Assembly: GCA_028277645.1 (NCBI GenBank)
Contig: JANQFV010000041.1
Span: 1-64,000, forward strand
Direction of reading: 5' to 3'
DNA from: Phycisphaerae bacterium
GTDB taxonomy: Bacteria > Planctomycetota > Phycisphaerae > UBA1845 > Fen-1342
Length of the DNA stretch: 64,000 nt
Within the stretch, counting starts at the first letter, position 1; the number at the start of each line of letters is the position of its first letter. Shown here in pieces: positions 38,069 to 48,402 of the stretch. Made by a program: the position numbers and the translations under genes. The notes under the pieces are model-generated. The model saw only the letters and a program-made list of their open reading frames with translations. It had not been told where the DNA came from and searched no databases.

Positions 38069-39676
38069 ATGCCAAGACGCTCAAAATACGTGGCCGCCAA
38101 ATACGAGCGCGAGTTGATCGCGTCAGCGTGGCGCGAGTCGTGCGAGCTTGCGTCGGCGCGCGAGCACCCCGCCCCGCCGACTGACGTCGTGCCAGGTTAT
38201 CGACTCGTGCGTGAAATCGGCCGCGGCGGCATGGGCATCGTGTACGAGGCCGAGCAGGAGCAGCCGCGGCGCGCGGTGGCGCTCAAGATGATCAGCGCGT
38301 CTGCGCTGGGCAACGGTCACCACGTTCGCATGTTCGAGCGTGAGGTCCAGATTCTCGCCCGGCTGCGGCACCCCGCAATCGCGTCCATCTACGACGCTGG
38401 ACGGGCCCGCGACGGACGTCACTTTTTCACGATGGAACTGGTGCGCGGCGTGCGGCTGACCGAGTATGTCCGGTTGCGCCAGCTCCGGCAGCACGAACGC
38501 ATTCAATTGTTCCGCAGAATCTGCGAGGCGGTGCATTACGCCCACCAGCGCGGCGTGATCCACCGCGATCTGAAACCATCCAATATCATCATCGACGCCA
38601 GCGGAAACCCGAAGATCCTGGACTTCGGCCTGGCCCGCATCGGTACGCAGGACGGCGCCGTCAGCACTGCGACGATGGAAGTCGGGAAGATCCTCGGCAC
38701 GCTGCCGTACATGAGCCCCGAGCAGGCACGTGTCCGTCCGGACGAGGCCGCGGTGGAGACTGACCTGCGCAGCGACGTTTACTCGCTCGGCGTGATTCTG
38801 TACGAGCTGCTTACGCAACATCTGCCGTACGACGTCACGCGTGTCATGCCGCACGAGGCGTTGCGAACGATCTGCGAAGAGCCGCCGCGCAAACCGAGCC
38901 TGTTCAATCGCGCGCTGCGCGGCGATCTCGAGACGATCATTCTCAAAGCGCTCGATAAGGCCCCCGCGCGCCGGTACGACAGCCCCGCCGCGCTTTCTGA
39001 CGACCTGCAACGGCACATGGAAGATCAGCCGATCAGTGCCCGTCCGCCCAGTTTGCTGTACCTGGTGCGCAAGTGGATCGTGCGCCATCAGGCCGAGTTC
39101 ATTCTGCTGGTGGTGGCGTTTGTGCTCGTGCCGGCGTTCGTCATCATGCTGTGGATCCAATCGTCGCGCTCGGAAGCCGCGATTCGAAAGGCACGCGAGC
39201 CGATCGAGGGCCGGGAGCGCCGGGCGATCGCCTATGTGATGAGAGATCAGGCGACGCAACTGGAGCGCGACGGAGTGGCGGCGCTCGACGCCGGCGAGTT
39301 ATACGCGGCGGAGAGCCTGCTCCGCAGCGCCGTGAGCCTGTGGACCGAGTCGGCCGGCGCGGACCACGGCCTGACTGCGCACGCGGAGAGCTTGTTGGGC
39401 GGCTGCTTCACACGCGCCGGCCAGTTCGACGAAGCGGAAACTCTGTTACACCGCAGCTACAACGTGCTCACAACAGACCGCGGAGCCAGTAACCAGCGGC
39501 GCCGCGAGGCGGCGGGCCGTCTTATCGCGCTCTACGAAGCGTTGGCGAAACCTGACGAAGTTGCCCACTGGCGCCGCGAGCGAGACCGCTGGCCGCTGCC
39601 GGACGTGACGACCACGGCGCCGGCCGACACACCGGCGCCCCGTGCATCGGGCGATACCGACGGAGAACGTCGCTGA
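38069..39676 (+). CDS. Membrane Ser/Thr protein kinase (PknB-like) with C-terminal helical repeats
   Basis: The protein has 535 residues. The kinase domain is ~44-310: GRGGMGIVYEAEQ (P-loop), VALKMI (Lys), HRDLKPSNIII (catalytic Asp), DFGLAR, and GTLPYMSPEQAR in the activation segment. A transmembrane helix (FILLVVAFVLVPAFVIMLWI) near residues 350-370 is followed by a TPR-like helical part (DAGELYAAESLLRSAV, GQFDEAETLLHRSYNVL). It is therefore a receptor-like kinase with a probable external sensor. It is paired with the ECF sigma factor just upstream, its likely partner or substrate (inference). Confidence 0.93.
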   Translation: MPRRSKYVAAKYERELIASAWRESCELASAREHPAPPTDVVPGYRLVREIGRGGMGIVYEAEQEQPRRAVALKMISASALGNGHHVRMFEREVQILARLRHPAIASIYDAGRARDGRHFFTMELVRGVRLTEYVRLRQLRQHERIQLFRRICEAVHYAHQRGVIHRDLKPSNIIIDASGNPKILDFGLARIGTQDGAVSTATMEVGKILGTLPYMSPEQARVRPDEAAVETDLRSDVYSLGVILYELLTQHLPYDVTRVMPHEALRTICEEPPRKPSLFNRALRGDLETIILKALDKAPARRYDSPAALSDDLQRHMEDQPISARPPSLLYLVRKWIVRHQAEFILLVVAFVLVPAFVIMLWIQSSRSEAAIRKAREPIEGRERRAIAYVMRDQATQLERDGVAALDAGELYAAESLLRSAVSLWTESAGADHGLTAHAESLLGGCFTRAGQFDEAETLLHRSYNVLTTDRGASNQRRREAAGRLIALYEALAKPDEVAHWRRERDRWPLPDVTTTAPADTPAPRASGDTDGERR

Positions 39677-39728
39677 CGGCCGGGCTGCCCCTACCCCCGC
39701 ACCGACATACGTTCGCGACTCTGAGCCG

Positions 39729-40523
39729 TCAGGCATCCGGAGCAGTCTCGTCGGTCTCTTCTGTGAGCCGCAGGAAAACGTCTTCCAGCCGACCGTCCAA
39801 GGCCGCCTTCTGGCGCAGATCCGCCAGCGTTCCCAGCGCGATCAGCTTGCTCTTGTGAATGATTCCGATCCGGTCGGCGACCTGCTCCGCCACATCCAGC
39901 GTGTGCGTGCTCATAAACACGGTGCCGCCGTTCCCGGCCAGCTCGCGAAAGATATCCTTGATCACGCGGGCTGTGCGCGGGTCCAGGCCCACCATCGGCT
40001 CATCAACTACCAGCACCCGCGGACCGTGAATCAACGCCGCGGCGAGCGCCACCTTCTGCTTCATTCCGTGACTGTACGTCTCGCAGAGCTGATCCAGAAA
40101 CCCGTTCATGTCGAGTCGACGATTGAGATCATCCAATCGCTCGGCGGCTAGCTCGACCGAAACGCCGTACATCTGACGCGTGAAATTCAGGAACTCGCGT
40201 CCGGTCAGCTTGTCGTAAACAAAGGGCTGATCGGGAACATACGCGAGGTACTGCTTGGCACGTTGCTCGGTGCGGTCGAGTCGGTGCCCGCATACGCGAA
40301 TGTACCCCACGTCCGGTCGCAACAGCCCCGTGGTCATTTTCAGTGTGGTCGTCTTACCGGCGCCGTTCGGTCCGAGAAAGGCAAAGACCTCGCCAGACAC
40401 CAGTGTCAGCGACAAGTCTGAGACGGCGCGCTTGGAGCCGAAGCTCTTGGCTACGGCCGCAATCTCCACGGTAATCTCACGCCTGCCACTCACCGGGTCC
40501 GCCTGCGCGTCGGTCGCGGTCAT
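39729..40523 (-). CDS. ABC transporter ATP-binding protein (ABC-2 type)
   Basis: The protein has 264 residues with a Walker A (GPNGAGKTT), Q-loop (AYVPDQPFVYDKLTG), a signature region reading YSHGMKQKVALAAAL (the usual LSGGQ appears as YSHGMKQ), Walker B (VLVVDEPMVGLD) and switch His (STHTLD). YSxGMxQK signatures are usual in ABC-2-type exporters (NatA/CcmA-like). It is coupled by a four-base overlap to the anchored protein upstream. No permease gene is adjacent in the window, so the transporter is incomplete here. Confidence 0.9.
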   Translation of the reverse strand: MTATDAQADPVSGRREITVEIAAVAKSFGSKRAVSDLSLTLVSGEVFAFLGPNGAGKTTTLKMTTGLLRPDVGYIRVCGHRLDRTEQRAKQYLAYVPDQPFVYDKLTGREFLNFTRQMYGVSVELAAERLDDLNRRLDMNGFLDQLCETYSHGMKQKVALAAALIHGPRVLVVDEPMVGLDPRTARVIKDIFRELAGNGGTVFMSTHTLDVAEQVADRIGIIHKSKLIALGTLADLRQKAALDGRLEDVFLRLTEETDETAPDA

Positions 40524-41458
40524 GGCTTGGCCCCTTGAGCTCCTGTGAATTCCGATGGAACAATCCGCAGCGCCTCGGTCAGACTGTCTTCGTCGTAGGG
40601 CTCGTCGAGCAGGACGAGCTTGCCGAGCACGGGCACCACCACCTCCTGTCGCAACACGCGCCCACCCGAATCGACCCAGGCCGTCGCCCCGGCTCCCTCG
40701 ACCACGAATGCCTTCACCGGCACGCCGCGATACTCGATCACCTCGCGACCGGTCACTTCCACAATCACCGGGTCCATCGCAAAGCTTGACGCGTCTACGT
40801 TCGGCAAAAGTTGAGCGAGCGGGTCGAGCAGATCGACCTTCCAGCGACGACCCTCATAGAGCTTGGGCAAACGGTCAAACGGCCGAATCACATCACCCAA
40901 CGCCGCCGGGGCACGCGAATCCAGCACACCGCGCCCCATCCGACGGCCGACCTGCCACTCGAAGGGAAAGTCGCCCTGGGGCATAGCCTCAGCCTTCAAC
41001 GACACGGGCATTCCTAGGCCGTGCATGCGAAAGTCGAGGTCATCCACGACGACCTCGCCTGGCTCCAGGTCCACGGTCGATATCGCGTTCGCATCCCGCG
41101 TGCTCTCAATGTCGCTGTCGTCACGGGTCCGAAAGGTCAGCTTGGTCTGAATCCGCACGCGGGGCGTCCGCCAGCGCTGCGGCAGGTCGATCGGGTGCAG
41201 CAGCGTGTTGGTTTCCACCGTCACGATTCCCCCGATCCCCGTCTTTTTGCTCACGGTCCAGCTACGACCGAGCTCGCGCTCCTCGTCGTCGAAGATCCCC
41301 ACCTGCGTTCTGATCTCGCCGCCGGTCGGCAACGTGTTGACAACGGATGGTGGTTCGTCCGTCGCCATCCAGTGCGGAACGACGTCTTGCAAGACGACCG
41401 CCGCATTGGCGATCAGCATCAATGCGAGCGTGAGTATTCCAATCCAGCGATTGACCAT
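40520..41458 (-). CDS. Membrane-anchored protein of unknown function, coupled to ABC ATPase
   Basis: The protein has 312 residues from the ATG at 41456-41458 (MVNRWIGILTLALMLIANAA: a single N-terminal helix). The large extracytoplasmic part is beta-rich, with repeated motifs such as GIGGIVTVETNTLLHPIDLP, WQVGRRMGRGVLDS and LYEGRRWKVDLLDPLAQLLP. The region VIEYRGVPVKAFVVEGAG with TAWVDSGGRVLRQEVVVPV resembles a lipoprotein-type outer-surface sensor or transglutaminase-accessory fold, but I cannot name a family. Its stop overlaps the ABC ATPase start (ATGA), so the two probably act together. The 41459-41750 gap upstream separates it from the divergent act operon. Confidence 0.6.
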   Translation of the reverse strand: MVNRWIGILTLALMLIANAAVVLQDVVPHWMATDEPPSVVNTLPTGGEIRTQVGIFDDEERELGRSWTVSKKTGIGGIVTVETNTLLHPIDLPQRWRTPRVRIQTKLTFRTRDDSDIESTRDANAISTVDLEPGEVVVDDLDFRMHGLGMPVSLKAEAMPQGDFPFEWQVGRRMGRGVLDSRAPAALGDVIRPFDRLPKLYEGRRWKVDLLDPLAQLLPNVDASSFAMDPVIVEVTGREVIEYRGVPVKAFVVEGAGATAWVDSGGRVLRQEVVVPVLGKLVLLDEPYDEDSLTEALRIVPSEFTGAQGAKP

Positions 41459-41750
41459 GGCTGAGCGAGCACCCGTACGGACCACGGCGAAGTTTCAGAT
41501 TCAGTCGATTCTAGGACCGCACGTGCGCGCGAGCAAACCGACACTCAACCGGTGCGACTACCGAGCATCGCGCTCTTCGCTGTTGTTGCACGATGTTACA
41601 CGATACGCGGCGACCGCGTGCGGGATGTCGTGCCGACGGGGCGGTACAACCATCGCAAAATCTCCGAAGGTCGGCGGGCGCTATTGACCCGTGTGCTGCG
41701 GGCTCTAATATCGAGCCCCAATTGCACGTTTGCAACGTTTATGAAGGGAG
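41459..41750. other. Divergent intergenic region before the act-cox operon
   Basis: About 290 bases with no supported gene between the minus-strand ABC pair and actA. Regulators of the 14-kb respiratory operon should bind here. AAGGGAG (41744-41750) abuts the TTG used as the actA start. I saw no clear promoter or palindrome. Confidence 0.4.
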
Positions 41751-42449
41751 TTGGTCATCGGTACGCCGGTGTTCCCCAAATGGTTCAACCAGACCCGGGT
41801 TCTGGTGCTGCTGGTCGTGCTGATCGCGCCCGCGTACGCGGGCCTGTGCGTGCTCTACGGATTCTCTCCTCTGGCGACGGACGTGGGCTACGCACCCGAG
41901 CAACCTATCCCCTACAGCCATAAGCTGCACGCCGGCGACCTCGGCATTGATTGTCGCTACTGCCACAGCACCGTCGAGCAATCTGCCCACGCGGCGATCC
42001 CCCCGACCCGCACCTGTGTGAACTGCCATAACAAGGAGTACGGCATTCACGCCGGAAGCGAGAAGCTCCAGCTCCTGCACACCGCGTTTTACGGCGACGA
42101 GCACGTCGAGCCGGGCTATCCGATCCCCTGGGTACGAGTACACGACCTGCCCGATTACGCCTACTTCGATCACAGCGCACACGTGAACCGCGGCGTCGGC
42201 TGCGTGAGCTGCCACGGCCGCGTCGATCGCATGGAGGTCGTGTACCAGGCTGAGCCGCTCAGCATGGGGTGGTGCCTGGAGTGCCATCGCAACCCGGCCC
42301 CGCACCTGCGGCCGTTGGATCAGATCACCAACATGACCTGGGCGCCGCCCGAAGGCGCCGATCCACAAGCCTACGGAGAAAAGCTGCTCAAAGACTACGA
42401 CATTCGCGAACCGGAGTATCTGCAAGGGTGTTCGGTATGCCATCGTTGA
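41751..42449 (+). CDS. actA: Alternative complex III pentaheme subunit ActA
   Basis: The protein has 232 residues with one N-terminal transmembrane helix (VLVLLVVLIAPAYAGLCVLY) and five CxxCH heme sites: CRYCH, CVNCH, CVSCH, CLECH and CSVCH. Five c-type hemes with the YSHKLHAGDLGIDC start are diagnostic of ActA. It takes electrons from the ActB/ActC core and passes them on. The annotated start is TTG, very close to the AAGGGAG Shine-Dalgarno; a GTG at 41769 (MFPKWFNQ) is a likely alternative. The end overlaps actB by 13 bases. Confidence 0.93.
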   Translation: MVIGTPVFPKWFNQTRVLVLLVVLIAPAYAGLCVLYGFSPLATDVGYAPEQPIPYSHKLHAGDLGIDCRYCHSTVEQSAHAAIPPTRTCVNCHNKEYGIHAGSEKLQLLHTAFYGDEHVEPGYPIPWVRVHDLPDYAYFDHSAHVNRGVGCVSCHGRVDRMEVVYQAEPLSMGWCLECHRNPAPHLRPLDQITNMTWAPPEGADPQAYGEKLLKDYDIREPEYLQGCSVCHR

Positions 42450-45400
42450 CGCGCGACAAGCCCGGGCCGGCCTATTGGCGGAGCCTCGACGAGCACGCAA
42501 ACACACCTGAGTTCCAGGAGTTCCTCCAGGCCGAGTTCCCCACGCTCGCGGGTGAGCTGCAGAGACCGAGTTCGCGCCGCCGTTTCCTCAAACTCATGGG
42601 GGCGTCGCTCGGCCTGGCCGGTCTGACCGCCTGCCGCTGGCCAAAGGAACACATCGTCCCCGCCACGCGGCAACCGTATGACCGCATCCCGGGCGTACCG
42701 AGTCATTACGCGACAGCGTTCGAGCTGAACGGCGTCGCGACGGGACTGCTGGTCACGAGCTACGAGGGGCGCCCGATCAAGATCGAGGGCAATGACCTAC
42801 ACCCGTTCAGCCGCGGCCGGACGAATTCCTGGATGCAGGCTGCGATACTTGAACTATACGATCCCAATCGCAGTCAGCGCGTCGTGCAACGCGAAGACCA
42901 GGCCATCACGCCACACCGCCGGTGGGATGAGTTTGACGCTTTCGTGTCGCAGCACTTCGACGAACTGCGCACGTCGCGCGGGTCGAGGCTGTGTGTGCTG
43001 CACGAGAACACTTCCTCGCCGAGCTTCGCGCGCATGAAGGCGAAGTTCCGGGCGGCGTTTCCCGAGGCCGAGCTCTACGAATATGAGCCAATCTCGCGTG
43101 ACAGTGAGATTGAGGGTGCGCGGCTGGCCTTCGGCACGCCGTTGCGCTCGCACCTGCACCTGGACAAAGCGGATGTGATCGTCAGCCTCGACAGCGACTT
43201 CCTGATGACCCACCCGGCGGCGGTAAAGTACGCGGGCGACTTCGCGGCCCGACGCCGACCGGTTGATGGCAAGATGAGTCGTTTCTACACGTTCGAGGGT
43301 GGGATGTCGCTGACGGGAAGTCTGGCCGATCATCGTACAGCGGTGCGTCCGAGCGAGATCGGTGTGCTCGTGCGGCAACTGGCGCGGCAACTCGCCGACG
43401 AGCTGCACGTCAGCGACACACCACAGTGGCTCGCACCCGCGAAGAGCGAATCAAGCGTCGATCACAAGGTCATCGAGTCGCTGGCGCACGATCTGGCGGC
43501 ACATCGCGGCCGTTGCGCGATTGTGGTCGGCCCGAATCAACCGCCTGAAGTCCACGCGATCGCACAACACCTGAACGCCTGGCTCGACGCCCCGGGCAAC
43601 ACGGTGTCGTACACGGCCGAGCCGGATGCGGAGCGGGAATCGCACGTCGCGAACATCACCCGGCTCGTCGAGCGAATGCGTGCCGGCAACGTCGACACGC
43701 TGGTCATGCTCGGCGGCAACGCGGTGTACGACGCACCGGCGGACCTGGAATTCGCTGGGGCTCTGGAGCAGGTGCCGACGCGCATTCACCTGAGCCTCTA
43801 CGACAACGAAACATCGCAACTCTGCTCGTGGCACGCGCCGCGGGCACACTTCCTCGAAGCGTGGGGCGATGCCCGGGCCTGGGACGGAACGCTCAGCATA
43901 TGTCAGCCGCTAATCGAACCGCTATACAACGGGCGTACGCCAACCGAGCTGCTCGCGTTAATCACGGGCGATTCCACGACCGACGGCCACAAGATCACGC
44001 AAGCAACGTTCAACGAACTGGTCAATGGCGACGAGACCGTGTGGAAACAATCGCTGGCTGACGGCATCGTCAAAGACACCGCCTGGGCAACGGAATCTGC
44101 CACACTCGCAGGATTCTCGCCGCCGACCAGCGATACATCCGGGGAGTGGGACGTCGTTTTCACGCCGGATTACAGCGCGTTCGACGGACGTTTTGCGAAC
44201 AATGCCTGGCTTCAGGAACTGCCCGATCCGATCACCAAGCTGACGTGGGACAACGCCGCGCTGATTTCGCCGGCAGACGCCGCCGAGCTCGGCATCGATC
44301 GTAACGGCCAGCAGATCGAGATCACCGTCGGGCAACGCACGCTCAATGTGCCGGTGTACATGCTGCCGGGCCACGCGCGGAAAACGATCACCCTGCCGAT
44401 GGGATACGCCCGCACGACCGCGGGAGCCGTCGGCGATGGCGTCGGCTTTGCGACGCACTCGTTGCGAACTGTGGATGGCATGTCCATCGCGGGCGCTTCG
44501 GTGAAGCTCGCCGGCGGATTCCACGAATTAATCGGCACGCAGGATCACCACGCGATCAAGTCCGAGGTGGGCGACGCCGCTATGCAGGGCCGCATCGACG
44601 ATCTGGCCCGCGAGGGCACGCTCGACGAGTTCAAGCACCACCCGAACTTCGCCAAGCACCGCGTCCACCACCCGCCGCTTGAGTCGCTCTGGAAAGAGAA
44701 AGACTACGACGGGCACAAGTGGGGCATGGCGATCGATCTGAACGCCTGCATCGGGTGTGGGGTGTGTTCGCTGGCGTGTCAGGCCGAGAACAACATTCCT
44801 GTAGTCGGCAAAGATGAGGTCGCGGTCGGGCGCGAGATGCACTGGATCCGCATCGATCGCTACTTCAAGGGTGAACCGACTGCTCCCAACGTCGAGGTCG
44901 TACACCAGCCGGTCGCGTGCGTGCATTGCGAAAACGCCCCGTGCGAGCAGGTCTGCCCCGTGGCGGCGACCGTACACGACGAAGACGGCCTCAACGTGAT
45001 GGTCTACAACCGCTGCATCGGCACGCGGTATTGCGCGAACAACTGCCCGTACAAGGTCCGGCGGTTCAACTGGTTCTATAACCACCACGGCCCGGCGCAC
45101 CCGCGCTCGAAGAAGCACGGCACGTCGCCGTTCCCGGGCAAGCTCGCTCAGGCGGAACTGACCGACGTCGAGAAGCTCGCGAACAGCCCGTTCGTAACGG
45201 TGCGCAGTCGCGGCGTAATGGAGAAATGCACCTACTGCGTGCAGCGCATCAACGCGGTCAAGATCAAGGCTAAGAACGAGCGGTGGGAGAGCATCCCCGA
45301 CGGCATGATCACGCCGGCGTGCGCGCAGGCCTGTCCGGCGAGTGCAATCACTTTCGGCGATCTGAACGATCCCAACAGCGCCGTCCGGCGACTGCACGAG

Positions 45401-45523
45401 GACGACCGGGCGTACGCCATGCTGGCGGAACTCAACGTCAAGCCGCGAACGGCGTACCTGGCGAAATTGCGGAACCCCGCGAATCGCGATTCACATACGG
45501 ACCACGGCAACGAACACACGTAA
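42437..45523 (+). CDS. actB: Alternative complex III iron-sulfur subunit ActB (fused B1-B2)
   Basis: The protein has 1,028 residues from the ATG at 42437. A twin-arginine-type signal (SSRRRFLKLMGASLGLAGLT) is followed by a molybdopterin-oxidoreductase-like domain that lacks an obvious Mo-cofactor Cys (typical of ActB1). The C-terminal ferredoxin-like B2 domain has four Cys clusters: CIGCGVCSLACQAEN, CVHCENAPCEQVCP, CIGTRYCANNCPYKVRRFNW and CTYCVQRI with CAQACPASAIT. It therefore holds [3Fe-4S]/[4Fe-4S] centres that carry electrons in the quinol:electron-acceptor oxidoreductase. A 120-bp gap with short repeats follows before actC. Confidence 0.95.
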   Translation: MPSLTRDKPGPAYWRSLDEHANTPEFQEFLQAEFPTLAGELQRPSSRRRFLKLMGASLGLAGLTACRWPKEHIVPATRQPYDRIPGVPSHYATAFELNGVATGLLVTSYEGRPIKIEGNDLHPFSRGRTNSWMQAAILELYDPNRSQRVVQREDQAITPHRRWDEFDAFVSQHFDELRTSRGSRLCVLHENTSSPSFARMKAKFRAAFPEAELYEYEPISRDSEIEGARLAFGTPLRSHLHLDKADVIVSLDSDFLMTHPAAVKYAGDFAARRRPVDGKMSRFYTFEGGMSLTGSLADHRTAVRPSEIGVLVRQLARQLADELHVSDTPQWLAPAKSESSVDHKVIESLAHDLAAHRGRCAIVVGPNQPPEVHAIAQHLNAWLDAPGNTVSYTAEPDAERESHVANITRLVERMRAGNVDTLVMLGGNAVYDAPADLEFAGALEQVPTRIHLSLYDNETSQLCSWHAPRAHFLEAWGDARAWDGTLSICQPLIEPLYNGRTPTELLALITGDSTTDGHKITQATFNELVNGDETVWKQSLADGIVKDTAWATESATLAGFSPPTSDTSGEWDVVFTPDYSAFDGRFANNAWLQELPDPITKLTWDNAALISPADAAELGIDRNGQQIEITVGQRTLNVPVYMLPGHARKTITLPMGYARTTAGAVGDGVGFATHSLRTVDGMSIAGASVKLAGGFHELIGTQDHHAIKSEVGDAAMQGRIDDLAREGTLDEFKHHPNFAKHRVHHPPLESLWKEKDYDGHKWGMAIDLNACIGCGVCSLACQAENNIPVVGKDEVAVGREMHWIRIDRYFKGEPTAPNVEVVHQPVACVHCENAPCEQVCPVAATVHDEDGLNVMVYNRCIGTRYCANNCPYKVRRFNWFYNHHGPAHPRSKKHGTSPFPGKLAQAELTDVEKLANSPFVTVRSRGVMEKCTYCVQRINAVKIKAKNERWESIPDGMITPACAQACPASAITFGDLNDPNSAVRRLHEDDRAYAMLAELNVKPRTAYLAKLRNPANRDSHTDHGNEHT

Positions 45524-45601
45524 TGGAGTGTCGGAGTGGTAACAAGGTGACAAAGCCACAAAGTAACAAAGCAAAAGCGTCGGACGCGTGTGACGATGCT
45601 T

Positions 45602-45630
45602 GTCACCTTGTCACCTTGTCACCTTGTCAC
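45602..45630. repeat. 8-bp tandem repeat between actB and actC
   Basis: GTCACCTT is repeated head to tail (45602, 45610, 45618) with a partial fourth copy at 45626. An inverted unit (AAGGTGAC) lies at about 45544, so the gap can fold as a hairpin. The repeat may tune actC expression relative to actAB. Confidence 0.8.
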
Positions 45631-45645
45631 TCCTGAGAGCGTTTG

Positions 45646-47096
<1,451 letters not shown>

Positions 47097-47100
<4 letters not shown>

Positions 47101-48371
47101 GCGGCGTGAAGACTGACAGTCCGAATGCCACCGCGGGCCGGCTCGAAGGTCTGCTGGTCGAATTCGACTCGCCCACTGCGTTGGTCGCCGCGGCCGAACA
47201 GATCCGCGACGCCGGCTACAGGCGTTGGGACACGCACACGCCGTTCCCCGTACACGGCATCGACGAGGCCATGGGCATCCGGCCCACGCGTCTGCCGTTC
47301 ATCGTCTTTCTGCTCGGCTTCATCGGCTGCATTGGCGGCCTCGTACTCCAGTGGTGGACGAACGCAACTGGCGCGAGTGACTTCCCCGGACTGCCGACGT
47401 TCCTCCAGGGCTACAACTACCTCATCAGCGGCAAGCCCGAGTTCAGCCTGCCGGCCAACATTCCCGTGATCTTCGAGACGACCGTGCTGCTGGCCGCGTT
47501 CGCTGCCGTGTTTGGCATGTTGGCGATGAACAACCTGCCGAAGCACCACACGGCCCTGTTTGCGTCCGAACGATTCCGGCGTGTGACGACTGATCGCTTT
47601 TTCGTCTACGTCGATGCCGCGGATGCGAAGTTCGACGAGGGCCAGACAACGAGCTTCCTGGGCGGTCTGGGCGGATCACAGCCGGAGGCGATACACGACA
47701 TCGCGTCGTCGCCAAGTGCGCTGCCGGGCGGCCTCAAGGTCAGCACGCTGATCCTGATCTCGCTGTTGTTCATTCCGCCGCTTGTGATTGCCCGGGCCCG
47801 CGTCGCCAAGAGCAATGAGCCGCGGATTCACATCATCCAGGACATGGATAATCAGGAGCGTTTCAAGGCCCAGCAGGCAGCCTCGGCATTCTTCGCCGAC
47901 GGTCGCGCATCGCGGCCTCAGCCCGAGGGCACCGTCGCCCGCGGCGACCTCCGCTTCGACACGCATTATTACGAAGGCAAGATCGGTGGCGAGTACGCCA
48001 CGACCTACCCTGAGCAGGTCACGATCAACGAGCAGTTCATCCGCCGTGGACAGGAGCGCTTCAACGTGTATTGCGCCCCGTGCCACGGACTCGGCGGCGC
48101 CGGCAACGGAACTGTCAACGCTACTGCCTTGCGGCTGGAGACCGCCGGCTGGATTGCACCAACGTCGCTGCACGACCAACTTGCCCGCTCGCGCCCGCTG
48201 GGGCACATCTACAACTCGATCAGCAACGGCATCCGCAGTATGCCGCCCTACGGCGATCAGATTTCACCGACCGACCGCTGGGCGATTGTGTCGTATATCC
48301 GCGCGTTGCAGTTCAGCCAGCAGGCGGACCTGGACGATGTGCCGCCGGAAGTGCGACCCGAATTGCGTTAG
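47097..48371 (+). CDS. actDE: Fused ActD-ActE of alternative complex III
   Basis: The protein has 424 residues from a GTG in the actC stop overlap. Residues ~1-180 are ActD (DUF3341): [20 protein letters not shown], the membrane part [20 protein letters not shown] and [20 protein letters not shown]. Residues ~215-424 are ActE, a monoheme cytochrome c with its own transmembrane helix ([15 protein letters not shown]) and [14 protein letters not shown]. In most bacteria actD and actE are separate genes; here the reading frame is continuous through both. The fused protein keeps heme c close to ActB/ActC. Confidence 0.92.
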
Positions 48372-48402
48372 GAACAAACAGGAAACCCAACAACCGAATA
48401 AC

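Noticed and set aside
42269..42436. Extended N terminus of ActB inside actA.
   Set aside because: The added residues are a different-frame reading of actA; the ATG at 42437 gives a normal start before the twin-arginine signal.
45602..45630. CRISPR-like repeat.
   Set aside because: The unit is 8 bp, head to tail, with no spacers and no cas genes.
47788..48402. Extended N terminus of ActF inside actDE.
   Set aside because: It is antiphase to ActE coding; ATG 48403 gives the normal start.
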